Shown here in pieces: positions 25,178-34,844 of a stretch of 64,000 nucleotides of DNA. A model generated the notes under the pieces. The model searched no databases, was not told the DNA's origin, and saw nothing but the letters and a program-made list of their open reading frames with translations. The DNA is from Hymenobacter sp. BRD128 (lineage in GTDB: Bacteria; Bacteroidota; Bacteroidia; Cytophagales; Hymenobacteraceae): assembly GCF_013256625.1 (NCBI RefSeq), contig NZ_CP053908.1, positions 1,736,001 through 1,800,000 of the forward strand, written 5' to 3'. The translations under genes were made by a program, and so were the position numbers. The stretch's first letter is position 1. Each line of letters opens with the position of its first letter.

Positions 25178-26599
25178 ATGAATCGCCGCTCGTTTGTGCG
25201 GGGCGCCGGCTTGCTGGCCGCTAGCCCCCTGCTGCCTTTTTCGTCTTTGGAAGCCCTGGCCGCCCCGGCGTTTCCGGTGGTGCGGCCGGCGGCTAGCCAG
25301 CGGCACTTTCGCAGCCGGGCCGTGGAGGCGGCCATCACGGAGTTTCAGCAGAAGGTACAAGACCCCGAGCTGGGCTGGCTGTTTGGCAACTGCTTCCCCA
25401 ATACCCTCGACACCACCGTGACGCACACCACCGCCGGCGGGCGGCCCGATACCTACGTCATCACCGGCGACATCGACGCCATGTGGCTGCGCGACTCGTC
25501 GGCCCAGGTGTGGCCCTACCTGGCCCTGGCCCCGCACGACGCGGCCCTGCGCCAGCTCATTGCGGGCGTGATTAACCGCCAGACGCAGTGCATCTTGCAA
25601 GACCCCTACGCCAATGCATTTTATGGCGACAAAACCAAGGTGGGCGAGTGGAAAACCGACCTCACCGCCATGCAGCCCGGCGTGCACGAGCGCAAGTGGG
25701 AAATTGACTCGCTTTGCTACCCCATCCGGCTCGGGTATCACTACTGGAAAACCACCGGCGACCAGCAGCCCTTCGACGCGCAGTGGCGCCGGGCCATCGA
25801 CCTCATTGTAAAGACCTTTCGCGAGCAGCAGCGCAAGGCCGGGCCCGGCCCCTATCACTTTCAGCGCGAAACGGCCAAGGCCACCGATACCCAGGCAATG
25901 GCCGGCTACGGCTACCCGGTGCGGCCCTGCGGGCTCATTGCCTCGGCCTTTCGGCCCAGCGACGATGCCACGGTGCTGCAATTTCTGGTGCCCAGCAATT
26001 TCTTCGCCGTGGCTAGCCTGCGCCAGGCCGCGCTCATGCTCAACGACATCCACCACGATTCGCAGGGTTACAACGACCTCATGGCTTTTGCCGACGAAGT
26101 GGCCACCGCCCTGCGCCAGCACGCCCTCGTGGCGCACCCCGAGTTTGGCCAGGTCTATGCCTATGAAGTGGATGGCTACGGTGGCCGCCTCTTCCTGGAC
26201 GATGCCAACGTGCCCAGCCTGCTAGCCCTGCCCTACCTGGGGGCGCTGCCCCTCAACGACCCCATTTACCAAAACACCCGCAAGCTGGTGCTTTCGGCCG
26301 CCAACCCCTTCTTTTACAAGGGCACCGCGGCCGAGGGCATCGGCGGGCCGCACGTGGGGGCCGACATGATTTGGCCCATCGCCATCACCATGCGCGGCCT
26401 CACCAGCACCGACGACGCCGAAATCCGGGCCTGCGTGCAAACCCTGAAAGCTACCCACGCCGGCACGGGCTTCATGCACGAGTCGTTTCACAAAGACGAC
26501 GCCAAGAAATTCACCCGCAGCTGGTTTGCCTGGGCCAACACGCTGTTTGGGGAGTTTTTGTGGAAGGTATATAAGGAGCGGCCGGCGCTGCTGGCCTAG
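25178..26599 (+). CDS. GH125 exo-alpha-1,6-mannosidase, exported
   Basis: A 473-residue enzyme with an export signal that looks Tat-like (NRRSFVRGAGLLAASPLL). The GH125 fold is recognised from VITGDIDAMWLRDSSAQVWP, ERKWEIDSLCYPIRLGYHYW, and the later LLALPYLGALPLNDPIY and GPHVGADMIWPI segments. Characterised members remove non-reducing alpha-1,6-linked mannose from mannan or N-glycan cores. Length is typical. With GH64 upstream and GH92 at 39070, it fits fungal-wall glycan breakdown. Confidence 0.9.
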   Translation: MNRRSFVRGAGLLAASPLLPFSSLEALAAPAFPVVRPAASQRHFRSRAVEAAITEFQQKVQDPELGWLFGNCFPNTLDTTVTHTTAGGRPDTYVITGDIDAMWLRDSSAQVWPYLALAPHDAALRQLIAGVINRQTQCILQDPYANAFYGDKTKVGEWKTDLTAMQPGVHERKWEIDSLCYPIRLGYHYWKTTGDQQPFDAQWRRAIDLIVKTFREQQRKAGPGPYHFQRETAKATDTQAMAGYGYPVRPCGLIASAFRPSDDATVLQFLVPSNFFAVASLRQAALMLNDIHHDSQGYNDLMAFADEVATALRQHALVAHPEFGQVYAYEVDGYGGRLFLDDANVPSLLALPYLGALPLNDPIYQNTRKLVLSAANPFFYKGTAAEGIGGPHVGADMIWPIAITMRGLTSTDDAEIRACVQTLKATHAGTGFMHESFHKDDAKKFTRSWFAWANTLFGEFLWKVYKERPALLA

Positions 26600-26631
26600 C
26601 CTCAGCTTCTGCCGAAGGCCGGCGCCGGCCC

Positions 26632-26639
26632 TAGCTTTG
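26632..26639 (+). promoter_or_regulatory. -7 element TAGCTTTG abutting the EamA start
   Basis: Exact TAnnTTTG match ending seven bases before ATG 26647, preceded by the palindrome GGCCGGCGCCGGCC. Transcription should start within a few bases of the start codon, giving a leaderless or nearly leaderless mRNA. Confidence 0.6.
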
Positions 26640-26646
26640 TGCCACC

Positions 26647-27519
26647 ATGCCCGATTCTTCCCGTTTTTCGCTGCCGCCCGTGCCGGCTGTTTTACTAGCC
26701 ATTATCAGCGTGCAGGGTGGCGCGGCCATTGCCAAGGGGCTGTTTCCGGTGGTGGGGGCGGCGGGCACGGCCAGCCTGCGCATCGGCCTCTCAGCCCTGC
26801 TGCTGCTGGTGGCGGTGCGGCCCCGGCTAGGGCAGCTGCGGGCGGCGCAGTGGCGGGCCGTGGTGCCCTACGGCCTAGCGCTGGGCGCCATGAACTTCTT
26901 GTTTTACTGCGCCCTGGCCAGGGTGCCGCTGGGCCTGGGCGTCACGCTGGAGTTTGTGGGGCCGCTGCTGGTGGCGCTGGCCGGCTCGCGCCGCTGGCTC
27001 GATGTGCTGTGGGCGGTGCTGGCGGGGGCGGGCATCGCGCTCATTGCGCCCTGGGGCGGCCACGGCATCGACGTGGTGGGGATGCTATTTGCGCTGGCGG
27101 CGGGTGGCTGCTGGGCGGTATACATTGTGCTGGGCAGCCGCGTGGCCGAGGTGCTGCCCGGCAACGAGGCCGTGGCCGTGGGTCTTCTTTTTGCTTCGCT
27201 GGCCGTGCTGCCGTTTGGCCTGGCCGATGGGCAGCTGGCCCACCTCACGCCGCGCCTGCTGGCGCTGGGCGGGGCGCTGGCGCTGCTGGCCAGTGCCTTG
27301 CCTTTTACCTTAGAAATGCAGGCCCTCAAGCGTTTACCCACCCGCACCTTTAGCATCTTAATGAGCCTGGAACCGGCTGCGGCGGCGCTCTGTGGCTGGC
27401 TGTTTCTGCGCGAGCGCCTCACGCCCGGCCAGTGGCTGGCCGTGCTGCTGGTGATGGCGGCCAGCGCCGGGGCTACCCTCACGGCGCGCCGGGCGCAGGC
27501 TGCCGTGGGCGGCGAATAG
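26647..27519 (+). CDS. EamA family transporter (RhtA-like exporter)
   Basis: A 290-residue inner-membrane protein with about ten transmembrane helices in two EamA repeats. Characteristic segments are VQGGAAIAKGLFPVVGAAGT, GAMNFLFYCALARVPLGLGV and TLEFVGPLLVALAGSRRWLD in the first half, and LPFTLEMQALKRLPTRTFSI then LMSLEPAAAALCGWLFLRE in the second. These are closest to the RhtA branch, which exports threonine, homoserine and related metabolites. Substrate is not certain. It converges on the ADP-ribosylglycohydrolase gene. Confidence 0.85.
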   Translation: MPDSSRFSLPPVPAVLLAIISVQGGAAIAKGLFPVVGAAGTASLRIGLSALLLLVAVRPRLGQLRAAQWRAVVPYGLALGAMNFLFYCALARVPLGLGVTLEFVGPLLVALAGSRRWLDVLWAVLAGAGIALIAPWGGHGIDVVGMLFALAAGGCWAVYIVLGSRVAEVLPGNEAVAVGLLFASLAVLPFGLADGQLAHLTPRLLALGGALALLASALPFTLEMQALKRLPTRTFSILMSLEPAAAALCGWLFLRERLTPGQWLAVLLVMAASAGATLTARRAQAAVGGE

Positions 27520-27527
27520 CGCCGGGG

Positions 27528-28502
27528 CTAGCTGGCCGCCGCCAGGCGCCCGGCCAGGTCTTCGATATCGGCGCGGCGGGCCAGCCCGGCCAGCCACTCG
27601 GGCGGGATGCCCGCCTCGCCGTAGGCTAGCCCGGCCAGGCCGCCGGCTACTGCGCCGGTGGTGTCGGTGTCGTCGCCAAGGTTTACGGCGGCCAGCACCG
27701 TGGCGGCGTAAGTGTCGTGCCGCAGCAGGCACCAGAGGGCGGCTTCCAGGGTATGCACCACGTAGCCGGAGGATTTTATGTCGGGTTCGGACTGGGCGGG
27801 CAGGCTGCCATCTAGTATGGCGCCGTACTTGGGCCATTCGTAGAAAACCGGGCCTTTCGCCTGCTTATGCAGCCAGTCGTTGGCTAGGGTCTGCATCTGT
27901 TCATAGGCAGCGGCCGGGGCTAGCCCGGCGACCAACCCGCGCGCCACCAGCAGGTACAAAAAGCACCCCAAGGTGGAGCGCGGGTGACCGTGCGTAACGC
28001 TGGCCACGGCCTCGGTGAGCGCCCAGGCGGCGTTCAAATCCAGGTTTTCAGCCTGCCAGGCTTGGTGAAAAACGAGCGGCAGAATCCGCATCAGCGCGCC
28101 GTTGCCGTTGTCGAACTCCGAGCGCGGGCCAGCTTGGCTAGGGGCCACGCCCACCTTGAGGCTTTGGATGGCGGCCCGGGTAGCGCCGCCCACGTCAAAC
28201 CTCTGGTTGTGGGCGGTCCAATAGCTGTTGTCCAGCCAGTTGATGGCGCGGCGGCCGAAGTCGGCCAGGTCGGGCGCGGCAGCTAGCTCGCCGGGCCGGG
28301 CCAGGGTCTCAGCTAGGCAAAAGGTGAGCGACGAATCATCAGACCATGTGCCAGCCGGCTGGTGGTGGGTGCCGTAGGCACGCAGCCCGGTCACGGGGTC
28401 GCGCTGGCGCACGTGGCGGCTGATAAACTCAACGGGCACGCCTAGGGCGTCGCCCACGGCCAGGCCTAGCAGGGCGGCGCGGGTGGTGGCAGTAGTAGTC
28501 AT
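27528..28502 (-). CDS. ADP-ribosylglycohydrolase family protein
   Basis: A 324-residue cytosolic hydrolase of the ARH/DraG type. The binuclear metal site is seen in TWSDDSSLTFCLAETL near the N-terminus and NLGDDTDTTGAVAGGLAGL near the C-terminus, with GLAVGDALGVPVEF at the start. Such enzymes remove ADP-ribose from proteins or nucleic acids. I chose ATG 28502 because the preceding frame (to 28565) has no homology-like content and the GLAVGDALG block normally lies within 15-20 residues of the start. No ADP-ribosyltransferase gene is visible nearby. Confidence 0.88.
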   Translation of the reverse strand: MTTTATTRAALLGLAVGDALGVPVEFISRHVRQRDPVTGLRAYGTHHQPAGTWSDDSSLTFCLAETLARPGELAAAPDLADFGRRAINWLDNSYWTAHNQRFDVGGATRAAIQSLKVGVAPSQAGPRSEFDNGNGALMRILPLVFHQAWQAENLDLNAAWALTEAVASVTHGHPRSTLGCFLYLLVARGLVAGLAPAAAYEQMQTLANDWLHKQAKGPVFYEWPKYGAILDGSLPAQSEPDIKSSGYVVHTLEAALWCLLRHDTYAATVLAAVNLGDDTDTTGAVAGGLAGLAYGEAGIPPEWLAGLARRADIEDLAGRLAAAS

Positions 28503-28654
28503 GGGTGGGGCAGATAGGCGAATTGTGCCGACGAACCGGGGGCGTTGGCCGGAAATCGGGCGCAAGAAGTGGATTAACCGGCACTATTCGCAGCCCCGTC
28601 GATGTTTTTGCCGTACTTAGGCATAGGGTGTGCGGCCAGCCGCCGCGTAAACCC

Positions 28655-28662
28655 TACATTTG
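28655..28662 (+). promoter_or_regulatory. -7 element TACATTTG before the tail-specific protease
   Basis: Exact TAnnTTTG match. It lies downstream of the most upstream in-frame ATG (28602), so translation must start later; ATG 28687 is 25 bases after it. Confidence 0.6.
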
Positions 28663-28686
28663 GCTTTCTTCCTAATTATTACCTGA

Positions 28687-30884
28687 ATGTTCTCCCCCGC
28701 CTCAAAATTGGCTCCTACGCTGGCCTGGTGGCCGCCGTATTTGGGCTGGCTTCTTACCGCTTTTATGAGCATAGTGGCCCGCAGGCCGCGCCCGGCAAAG
28801 AGCAGGTGCTGGTGGGCACCATCGTGCAGGGCTTGTCGCAGGCGCACTACCAGCCCGAGCGCATCGACGATGCCTTCAGCAAGCGGGTGTTTGACTTGGC
28901 TATCAAGCGCTTAGACTTTCGTAAAAAATTCTTGCTGCAGGCCGACATCGCGCAGCTGATGAAGTATCAGACCGATATCGATGACGAAACCAAGCGCGGC
29001 ACCCACGAATTTCTCGACCTGAGCACCAAGCTCATGAGCGAGCGCACCAAGCAGATGCAGGCGCTGACCCACGAGCTGCTGGCCAAGCCCTTTACGTTTG
29101 ACAACGACGAAACCCTGCAAACCGATTTCGAGAAGGCCGCCTTCCCGGCCACTGCCGCCGACCAGCGCGAGCAGTGGCACAAGCTGCTCAAGTACGAAAC
29201 GCTGACCCGCGTGGTCGAGATGATGGACGAGCAGGATAAGCGCCACGCCAAAAAAGCCGGCCTGCCGCTCGCTAGTGCCTCGGCAACCCTACCGCGGAAT
29301 GGACTCGAACTACCGCCGGCTCACTCCTTTAACGAGCCCGCCACTGCCGAGCCCGACCGCACGCCCGCCCAAATGGAAGTAGAAGCCCGCAAGCGCGTGC
29401 TGAAGTACTACGACGAGCAGTTTGCCGACCAGCCCGACACCAACGAGGTGCTGGCCAACTACGCCAACGTCATTGCAAACACCTACGACCCGCACACCGA
29501 ATATTTTGCCCCGCGCGATAAGCAGGAGTTTGATATTCAGCTCACGGGCCGCTTCGAAGGCATAGGGGCCACGCTGCGCGAAAAAGACGGCCTCATCTAT
29601 ATCGAAGACATCGTGCCCGGCTCAGCTTCGTACCGCGAGGGCGAGTTGAAGAAGGGCGACGCTATTCTGCGCGTGGCGCAGGGCGCCGCCGAGCCGGTGA
29701 GCATCGAGGGCTGGCACACCAACAAGGCCGTGACGCTCATCCGGGGCAAAAAAGGGTCGGAAGTGCGCCTCACGGTGAAGAAAGCCGATGGCTCGACCAA
29801 AGTCATTCCTATCATCCGCGATGTGGTAGTGGTGGAAGACACCTACGCGCAGTCGGCCGTCATCAACGACCCTAGCGGCGTGAAAATCGGCTATCTGCGC
29901 CTGCCCGCCTTCTACGCCGATTTCAACGACAACGGCGGCCGCTCGTCGGCCGAGGATGTGAAGAAAGAGCTTGCCAAGCTCACGGCCGAAGGCGTGAAAG
30001 GCGTGGTATTCGACCTGCGCACCAACGGCGGCGGCTCGCTTAACGATGCCGTCGAAATGGCCGGTTTATTCCTGCCCAGCGGCCCGATGGTGCAGGTGCA
30101 CGATAGCCGGGGCGTAACCCAGGTGCTCAACGATAAGGACCCGCGTGTGCAGTACAGCGGCCCGCTGGTGGTGCTGGTGAACAAGTACAGCGCCTCGGCT
30201 TCTGAGATTCTGGCCGCCGCCATTCAGGACTACAAGCGCGGCGTCATTATGGGCTCGACCAGCACCTATGGCAAGGGCACCGTGCAGCGCATCATCGACC
30301 TCGACGAAACGCTGCCTTCCGAGCTGGCTAGCCTCAAGCCTTTCGGCTCGCTCAAGTTCACGATGCAGAAATTTTACCGCGTCACCGGCGGTTCGACGCA
30401 GTTCAAGGGCGTGGCTTCGGATATCGTGCTGCCCGACGTGCTTTCGTACCTCGACCAGGGTGAAAAAGAATCGGACTACCCGCTGAAGTGGGACGAGATT
30501 AAGCCCGCTGGCTACCGCCCCTGGGACGACCAGCCCAACTACGCCAAGCTCGAAGCCAACAGCAAGGCCCGCGTGGCCGCCAACCCGGCCTTCCAGCAGA
30601 TGACCGAGCTCGTGCAGAGCCTGCGCAAGCGCAAGGACGAAACGGTAGTATCGCTCAACCTGACCAAGTACCGCACCTTCCAGCACCAGCTCAAGGCAGA
30701 GTCGGACAAGTACGAGGCCATCCAGAAGACGGCTACCCCGCTAGCCCTCGCCCCGCTAGCCGCTGACCGCACCGCCTTGGGGGGCGACTCGGTGAAAGTG
30801 AACCGCTCCATGCGCTTCACGCGCGGTCTCAACAAAGACATTACCTTGGGTGAGGCCGTGGCCGTAATTAAAGACGAGCAATAA
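28687..30884 (+). CDS. Tail-specific carboxy-terminal processing protease (S41, Prc type), start obscured
   Basis: About 730 residues. An N-terminal membrane anchor (KIGSYAGLVAAVFGLASYRF) leads to a helical Prc-type N-domain, a PDZ domain around residues 290-380 (GIGATLREKDGLIYIEDIVP), the S41 core with the Ser-Lys dyad in SASASEI and TYGKGTVQR, and a C-terminal DUF3340-type region. It trims or degrades periplasmic proteins from the C-terminus. The long frame is open from 28602, upstream of the promoter. ATG 28687 would give MFSPRLKIG if the C run at 28694-28698 had one more C, matching similar shortfalls elsewhere in the window. Otherwise GTG 28728 is the best in-frame start. Confidence 0.82.
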
Positions 30885-30952
30885 TCGCTGATTAAGCAGA
30901 TTTCGCAGGCACGGGCACCACTAGCCCGCTCGCATATATATTCTCATAAAAA

Positions 30953-30977
30953 GCTCCTGAATCACTGATTCAGGAGC
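30953..30977 (+). terminator. Rho-independent terminator after the protease gene
   Basis: GCTCCTGAATC and GATTCAGGAGC pair perfectly around ACT, with A residues before and six T after. It lies about 70 bases beyond the stop. Confidence 0.9.
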
Positions 30978-31045
30978 TTTTTTATTGCGTGATTTTTTAC
31001 GTCTTAAACTATAAAATATGCCCAACCAGCAAAATCCGCGACTAA

Positions 31046-31086
31046 CTAATAAAATTAGCAAATTGACTTAATTTTTATTAGCAAAT
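31046..31086. repeat. AT-rich direct and inverted repeats upstream of an unknown gene
   Basis: ATTAGCAAAT occurs at 31054-31063 and again at 31077-31086. CTAATAAAATTA (31046-31057) also pairs with TTAATTTTTATTAG (31068-31081) with one bulge. The position, 40-75 bases before ATG 31123, would suit an operator. Confidence 0.5.
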
Positions 31087-31122
31087 CTGCAACTAAAATC
31101 TTTGGCAAACGGTTTACTAAGC

Positions 31123-32231
31123 ATGATGACGAAACCCGAAGCCCGCATTATTCCGCTCATTCCGGCCGATACGTACCCGGCCCCGGTGATGAGCGTTTCG
31201 CCCGCCGAAGCGCTGCTCACGCCTGAGGAGCAGGAACAGCAGCGCCTGGCCGACGAAACCTGGCGCCGCTCGATTCCGGCCCAGGTGTTTCTAAATTATT
31301 TCTTTGCCCTAAGCTACCACATTCAGGAGGGCGAGAGCCCGCTCGGGGGCTAGCCCACTCGACCTATTTCCGCCAGCACCAGGCCGAGCTGACCGAAACC
31401 GACGTAACGGCGCTCACTAAGCTGCTGCACGCGTGCTGGAGCACCGAGTATGCGCTGCGCGCTACCGCCGAGCTAGGCGACGAGAACTTCCTGCGCAATG
31501 CCCTGCACTGGACGTTCCCGCAGGCATATCACACTATCCTGTCGGGCCTGCAAGCCTTTTTGTATACCACCGGCGTGCGCTCGAACAACGCCCAGGTGAT
31601 TCGCCGCGAGGTGGGCCGGCTGGTGGTGAAGAATGCCTACCCGCGCCCGGTATCGTTTTACGCGGCTGGCGCTTACGGCGACTTCAACATTCACCGCCTG
31701 CCGCTGGCTGGCTACAAGGCCGGGCTGCACATTGCCTCGCAGGAGATTGACGCCCAGGCTCAGATTGGCCAGTTTTTGCGCACTACGCGCAAGCAAACGG
31801 CCATTGCCGTGCGCCAGCAGGTGCAGGCTAACCCCAACACCGCCATTCGCAGCCAAAAGACCGGCAAGCCGCTGGATAAGTGGACTGCCAGCCACTGGCA
31901 GCAGATTACCTGGCGCCTGGGCTACACCACCATCTTCGATTTGCTGGGCCGCCTGCGCATCTCGCAGAGCAGCCGCGAGATTGAGCGCTACGTGGAGGCT
32001 GATATCGACTTCAAGCTCTTTCACAGCTCGTTGCTGAGCATCGTGAGCTACCTCAATGGCATTCACGAAACCTACGTGGCTAAGGCGCTGGGCCTGGCGC
32101 GCTACGAGCAGCTGGTGCGCGAGCTGCCTAGCCACCTGCAAGCCGGCTTTGTGCAGGAGCGCCTGCGCACCCGCGTGCAACCCACGCTGCTAGGGGCCGA
32201 GCCGGCGCCCGAGCTGAAAATGGCCGCGTAA
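31123..32231 (+). pseudogene. Cytosolic protein of unknown function, frameshifted
   Basis: Read through one frameshift, this is a helical protein of about 370 residues. The first frame (from ATG 31123, MMTKPEARIIP) stops at 31351-31353 after HIQEGESPLGG. The next frame continues smoothly with LAHSTYFRQHQAELTETD and runs to 32231. Adding one G to the run 31345-31349, or one C at 31338-31340, joins them. Notable segments are GAYGDFNIHRLPLAGYKAGL, LDKWTASHWQQITWRLGY and the final ELPSHLQAGFVQERLRTRV. I do not recognise the family. The gene ends in a strong terminator and otherwise looks intact, so an error in the consensus is likely. Confidence 0.6.
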
Positions 32232-32273
32232 CACCTGCGCCACGGATTTTGTAACCGATTACCAGCAAACTAC

Positions 32274-32300
32274 GCCGCCCCTAAATGGGGCGGCTTTTTT
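32274..32300 (+). terminator. Rho-independent terminator
   Basis: GCCGCCCC and GGGGCGGC pair perfectly around TAAAT and are followed by six T. It closes the unknown gene and precedes the lysS promoter. Confidence 0.9.
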
Positions 32301-32307
32301 CATGTTG

Positions 32308-32315
32308 TACTTTTG
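32308..32315 (+). promoter_or_regulatory. -7 element TACTTTTG before lysS
   Basis: Exact TAnnTTTG match directly after the preceding terminator. It implies a leader of about 135 bases in front of lysS, in which AAATCC-type short repeats occur (about 32400-32425). Confidence 0.55.
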
Positions 32316-32454
32316 CGGCTCACTTTTTATTTGCCACGTGCCCATCCGCTTTAGCGGGTCGTTGTCAGGTCTTTCGTTTGAGTCGGCTCAAAGTCCGAGA
32401 AATTCGAGAAATCCGACTAATCCGTGGCCCAGACAATAGATAACCGGCAACCTT

Positions 32455-34011
32455 ATGCACCACCTGAGTGAGCAGGAAATTCTGCGCCGCCAAAAGCTCG
32501 ACGAGCTAAAAGCGCTGGGCATCGAGCCCTACCCTTCCGAATTGTTCGACGTCAACTTTTCGGCCCAGGAAATTCACGACAACTACCACCCCGAGCTGAA
32601 CAACTTCCAGGAGGTAGCCCTAGCCGGCCGCCTCATGTCGGTGCGCGTGATGGGCAAAGCCTCGTTTGCTGAGCTCATGGACTCGTCGGGCCGCATTCAG
32701 CTCTACGTAAATCGCGACGAGATTTGCCCCGGCGAAGACAAGACGCTGTATAACACCGTGTTCAAGAAGCTGCTCGACCTCGGCGACTTTATCGGGGTGA
32801 AGGGCCATGTGTTTAAGACGCAGGTGGGCGAAACCTCCGTGCACGTCACCGAGCTGAAAGTGCTGGCCAAGTCGCTGCGCCCATTGCCCGTGGTGAAGGA
32901 GAAGATTGACGAGGCCACGGGCCAGAAAGTCGTGTACGACGCCTTCACCGACCCCGAGCAGCGCTACCGCCAGCGCTACGTGGATATGGTGGTGAACCCG
33001 CAGGTGCGCGATACCTTCATCAAGCGGACGCAGCTGGTGCAGGCCATGCGCAACTATTTGAACGACAAAGGCTACCTGGAAGTTGAAACCCCGATTTTGC
33101 AGCCGCTCTACGGCGGTGCGGCGGCGCGGCCCTTCAAGACGCACCACAACACGCTGGATATGACGCTGTATCTGCGCATTGCCAACGAGCTGTACCTCAA
33201 GCGCCTCATCGTGGGTGGCTTCGACGGCGTGTACGAATTCTCGAAGGATTTCCGCAACGAGGGCATGTCGCGCTTTCACAACCCTGAGTTCACCCAGATG
33301 GAGCTGTACGTAGCTTACAAAGACTACGCCTGGATGATGGACCTGGTGGAAGAAATGGTGGAGCGCGTGGCCCTGGCCCTGCACGGTAAAACCGAGGTGC
33401 AGGTGGGCGACAACCTCATCAACTTCCAGCGCCCCTGGCAGCGCTACACCATGTTTGAGGCCATTGAGAAGTTCACCGGCGTGGCCATCGGCGACATGGA
33501 TGAGGCGGCGCTGCGCGAAACGGCCAAGAACCTGAAAGTGGGCCTCGACCCTAGCATGGGCAAGTCAAAAATCATCGACGAGATTTTTGGCGAGCACGTG
33601 GAGCCCAAGCTCATCCAGCCCACTTTCATCACCGATTACCCGGTGGAGATGTCGCCGCTAGCCAAAAAGCACCGCGACCATCCCGGCCTCGTGGAGCGCT
33701 TCGAAGCCATCTGCAACGGCAAGGAAATCTGCAACGCCTTCTCGGAACTCAACGACCCCATCGACCAGCGCCAGCGCTTTGAGGACCAGTTGGAGCTCGG
33801 CAAGCGCGGCGACACCGAGGCGATGGTGCTCGACGAAGACTTCCTGCGCGCCCTCGAATACGGCATGCCCCCCACGGCCGGCCTGGGCATCGGCATCGAC
33901 CGCCTGAGCATGATTATGACCAACTCGCACTCCATCCAGGACGTGTTGTTTTTTCCGCAAATGCGCCCCGAAGTGGTGGCGCAGGAGAAGACCCAACCCA
34001 ACGCTTCGTAA
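32455..34011 (+). CDS. lysS: Lysyl-tRNA synthetase, class II
   Basis: A 518-residue class II synthetase that charges tRNA-Lys. An OB-fold anticodon-binding domain (about 60-165, [20 protein letters not shown]) precedes the catalytic domain. Motif 2 is [20 protein letters not shown] and motif 3 [20 protein letters not shown], followed by [11 protein letters not shown]. Length and order are normal for bacterial LysRS. It has its own promoter and terminator. Confidence 0.97.
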   Translation: MHHLSEQEILRRQKLDELKALGIEPYPSELFDVNFSAQEIHDNYHPELNNFQEVALAGRLMSVRVMGKASFAELMDSSGRIQLYVNRDEICPGEDKTLYNTVFKKLLDLGDFIGVKGHVFKTQVGETSVHVTELKVLAKSLRPLPVVKEKIDEATGQKVVYDAFTDPEQRYRQRYVDMVVNPQVRDTFIKRTQLVQAMRNYLNDKGYLEVETPILQPLYGGAAARPFKTHHNTLDMTLYLRIANELYLKRLIVGGFDGVYEFSKDFRNEGMSRFHNPEFTQMELYVAYKDYAWMMDLVEEMVERVALALHGKTEVQVGDNLINFQRPWQRYTMFEAIEKFTGVAIGDMDEAALRETAKNLKVGLDPSMGKSKIIDEIFGEHVEPKLIQPTFITDYPVEMSPLAKKHRDHPGLVERFEAICNGKEICNAFSELNDPIDQRQRFEDQLELGKRGDTEAMVLDEDFLRALEYGMPPTAGLGIGIDRLSMIMTNSHSIQDVLFFPQMRPEVVAQEKTQPNAS

Positions 34012-34035
34012 CGAAGCGCTGGCAGCTGCGACCAT

Positions 34036-34076
34036 AAAAAAAGGCCCGCTCCCAACAAAGGGGAACGGGCCTTTTT
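34036..34076 (+). terminator. Terminator after lysS
   Basis: AAAAAAGGCCCG and CGGGCCTTTTT pair around an imperfect inner stem (CTCCC / GGGGA). A- and T-tracts on both sides would allow it to work in both directions. Confidence 0.85.
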
Positions 34077-34294
34077 ACGAACAGCCGATAAAAGCTACCA
34101 GTGAAACCAGAACTGTGCGATGGGTCATCTGATTTTACTGCCCGAATGTTTAACCAATTCTGGCAGAAGCTCCTACAACCGGCAATTTTACTACTTTCAA
34201 TTAGCGGGCTTCGTTTAAGCCGTTTGTAAGGTATTCAACGCGGCGCTAGAAATGAGGTTACGCGCTTGGGCATTTTTCTTTAAAAACTTTGTGG

Positions 34295-34708
34295 CTAGGC
34301 ACCTACGCCGGTGCGGTAGTGGGTTTCGTCTTCGTCACCATCGGCGCCAAAGTCGTCGCGGTGGCTGGCGGCGTAGTCGGCACCCTGGCCGGCTACTGAG
34401 TGGCCGTTGCCGGCCGGGGTGGCCAGGTCGCCAGGCTCGGCCTTATCCATTGAGTCGAATAGCTTGTCGGCGGCCTGCTTGTCTTCGCTCACGGCCGCGT
34501 CGGGGTTGGTGGTGCCTTGCAGCTTGCCGAGGGCCTCTTTGGCTAGCTTGCCGAGGTCGCCGCTCAGCCACTTCTGGGCCGAGGCACGCAAGCCTTTGCG
34601 GGCGTCTTCGCCGGTTTCGGGGGCTAGCAGCAGGCCCGCCACGATGCCCGCCGTGGCACCGGCCAATAGCGAAACAATAACTTTTCCGTTGTCCTTAGGC
34701 TTCGGCAT
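34295..34708 (-). CDS. YtxH domain protein
   Basis: A 137-residue protein with the YtxH signature: a short glycine-rich membrane segment (VIVSLLAGATAGIVAGLLLAP) directly followed by ETGEDARKGLRASA. The remainder is acidic and probably disordered (GDEDETHY near the end). YtxH proteins are small general-stress membrane proteins of unknown mechanism. A second YtxH gene lies upstream in the same direction at 34845. Confidence 0.82.
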   Translation of the reverse strand: MPKPKDNGKVIVSLLAGATAGIVAGLLLAPETGEDARKGLRASAQKWLSGDLGKLAKEALGKLQGTTNPDAAVSEDKQAADKLFDSMDKAEPGDLATPAGNGHSVAGQGADYAASHRDDFGADGDEDETHYRTGVGA

Positions 34709-34794
34709 GAGTAAAAAGAGGGTTAGGAATGAATGAATGTACTACCTGTCGCTAACGAGGAAGCTGGCCGGCTGGTTAGCTTACCGGCGCAAAA

Positions 34795-34822
34795 AAGCCC
34801 CGCGCCGGTGGGCACGGGGCTT
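34795..34822 (-). terminator. Terminator after the YtxH-CsbD gene
   Basis: AAGCCCCG and CGGGGCTT pair around a 12-base loop, with six T in the minus direction. It separates the two YtxH genes. Confidence 0.8.
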
Positions 34823-34844
34823 GGCTAAGCAGCCTAAGGCTAGC

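Noticed and set aside
25058..26137. 359-codon minus-strand frame opposite GH125
   Set aside because: It overlaps the GH125 gene and its terminator; no recognisable motif.
29290..29330. GGACTCGAACTACC resembling a complemented tRNA T-arm
   Set aside because: It lies inside the tail-specific protease coding frame and no cloverleaf can be drawn around it.
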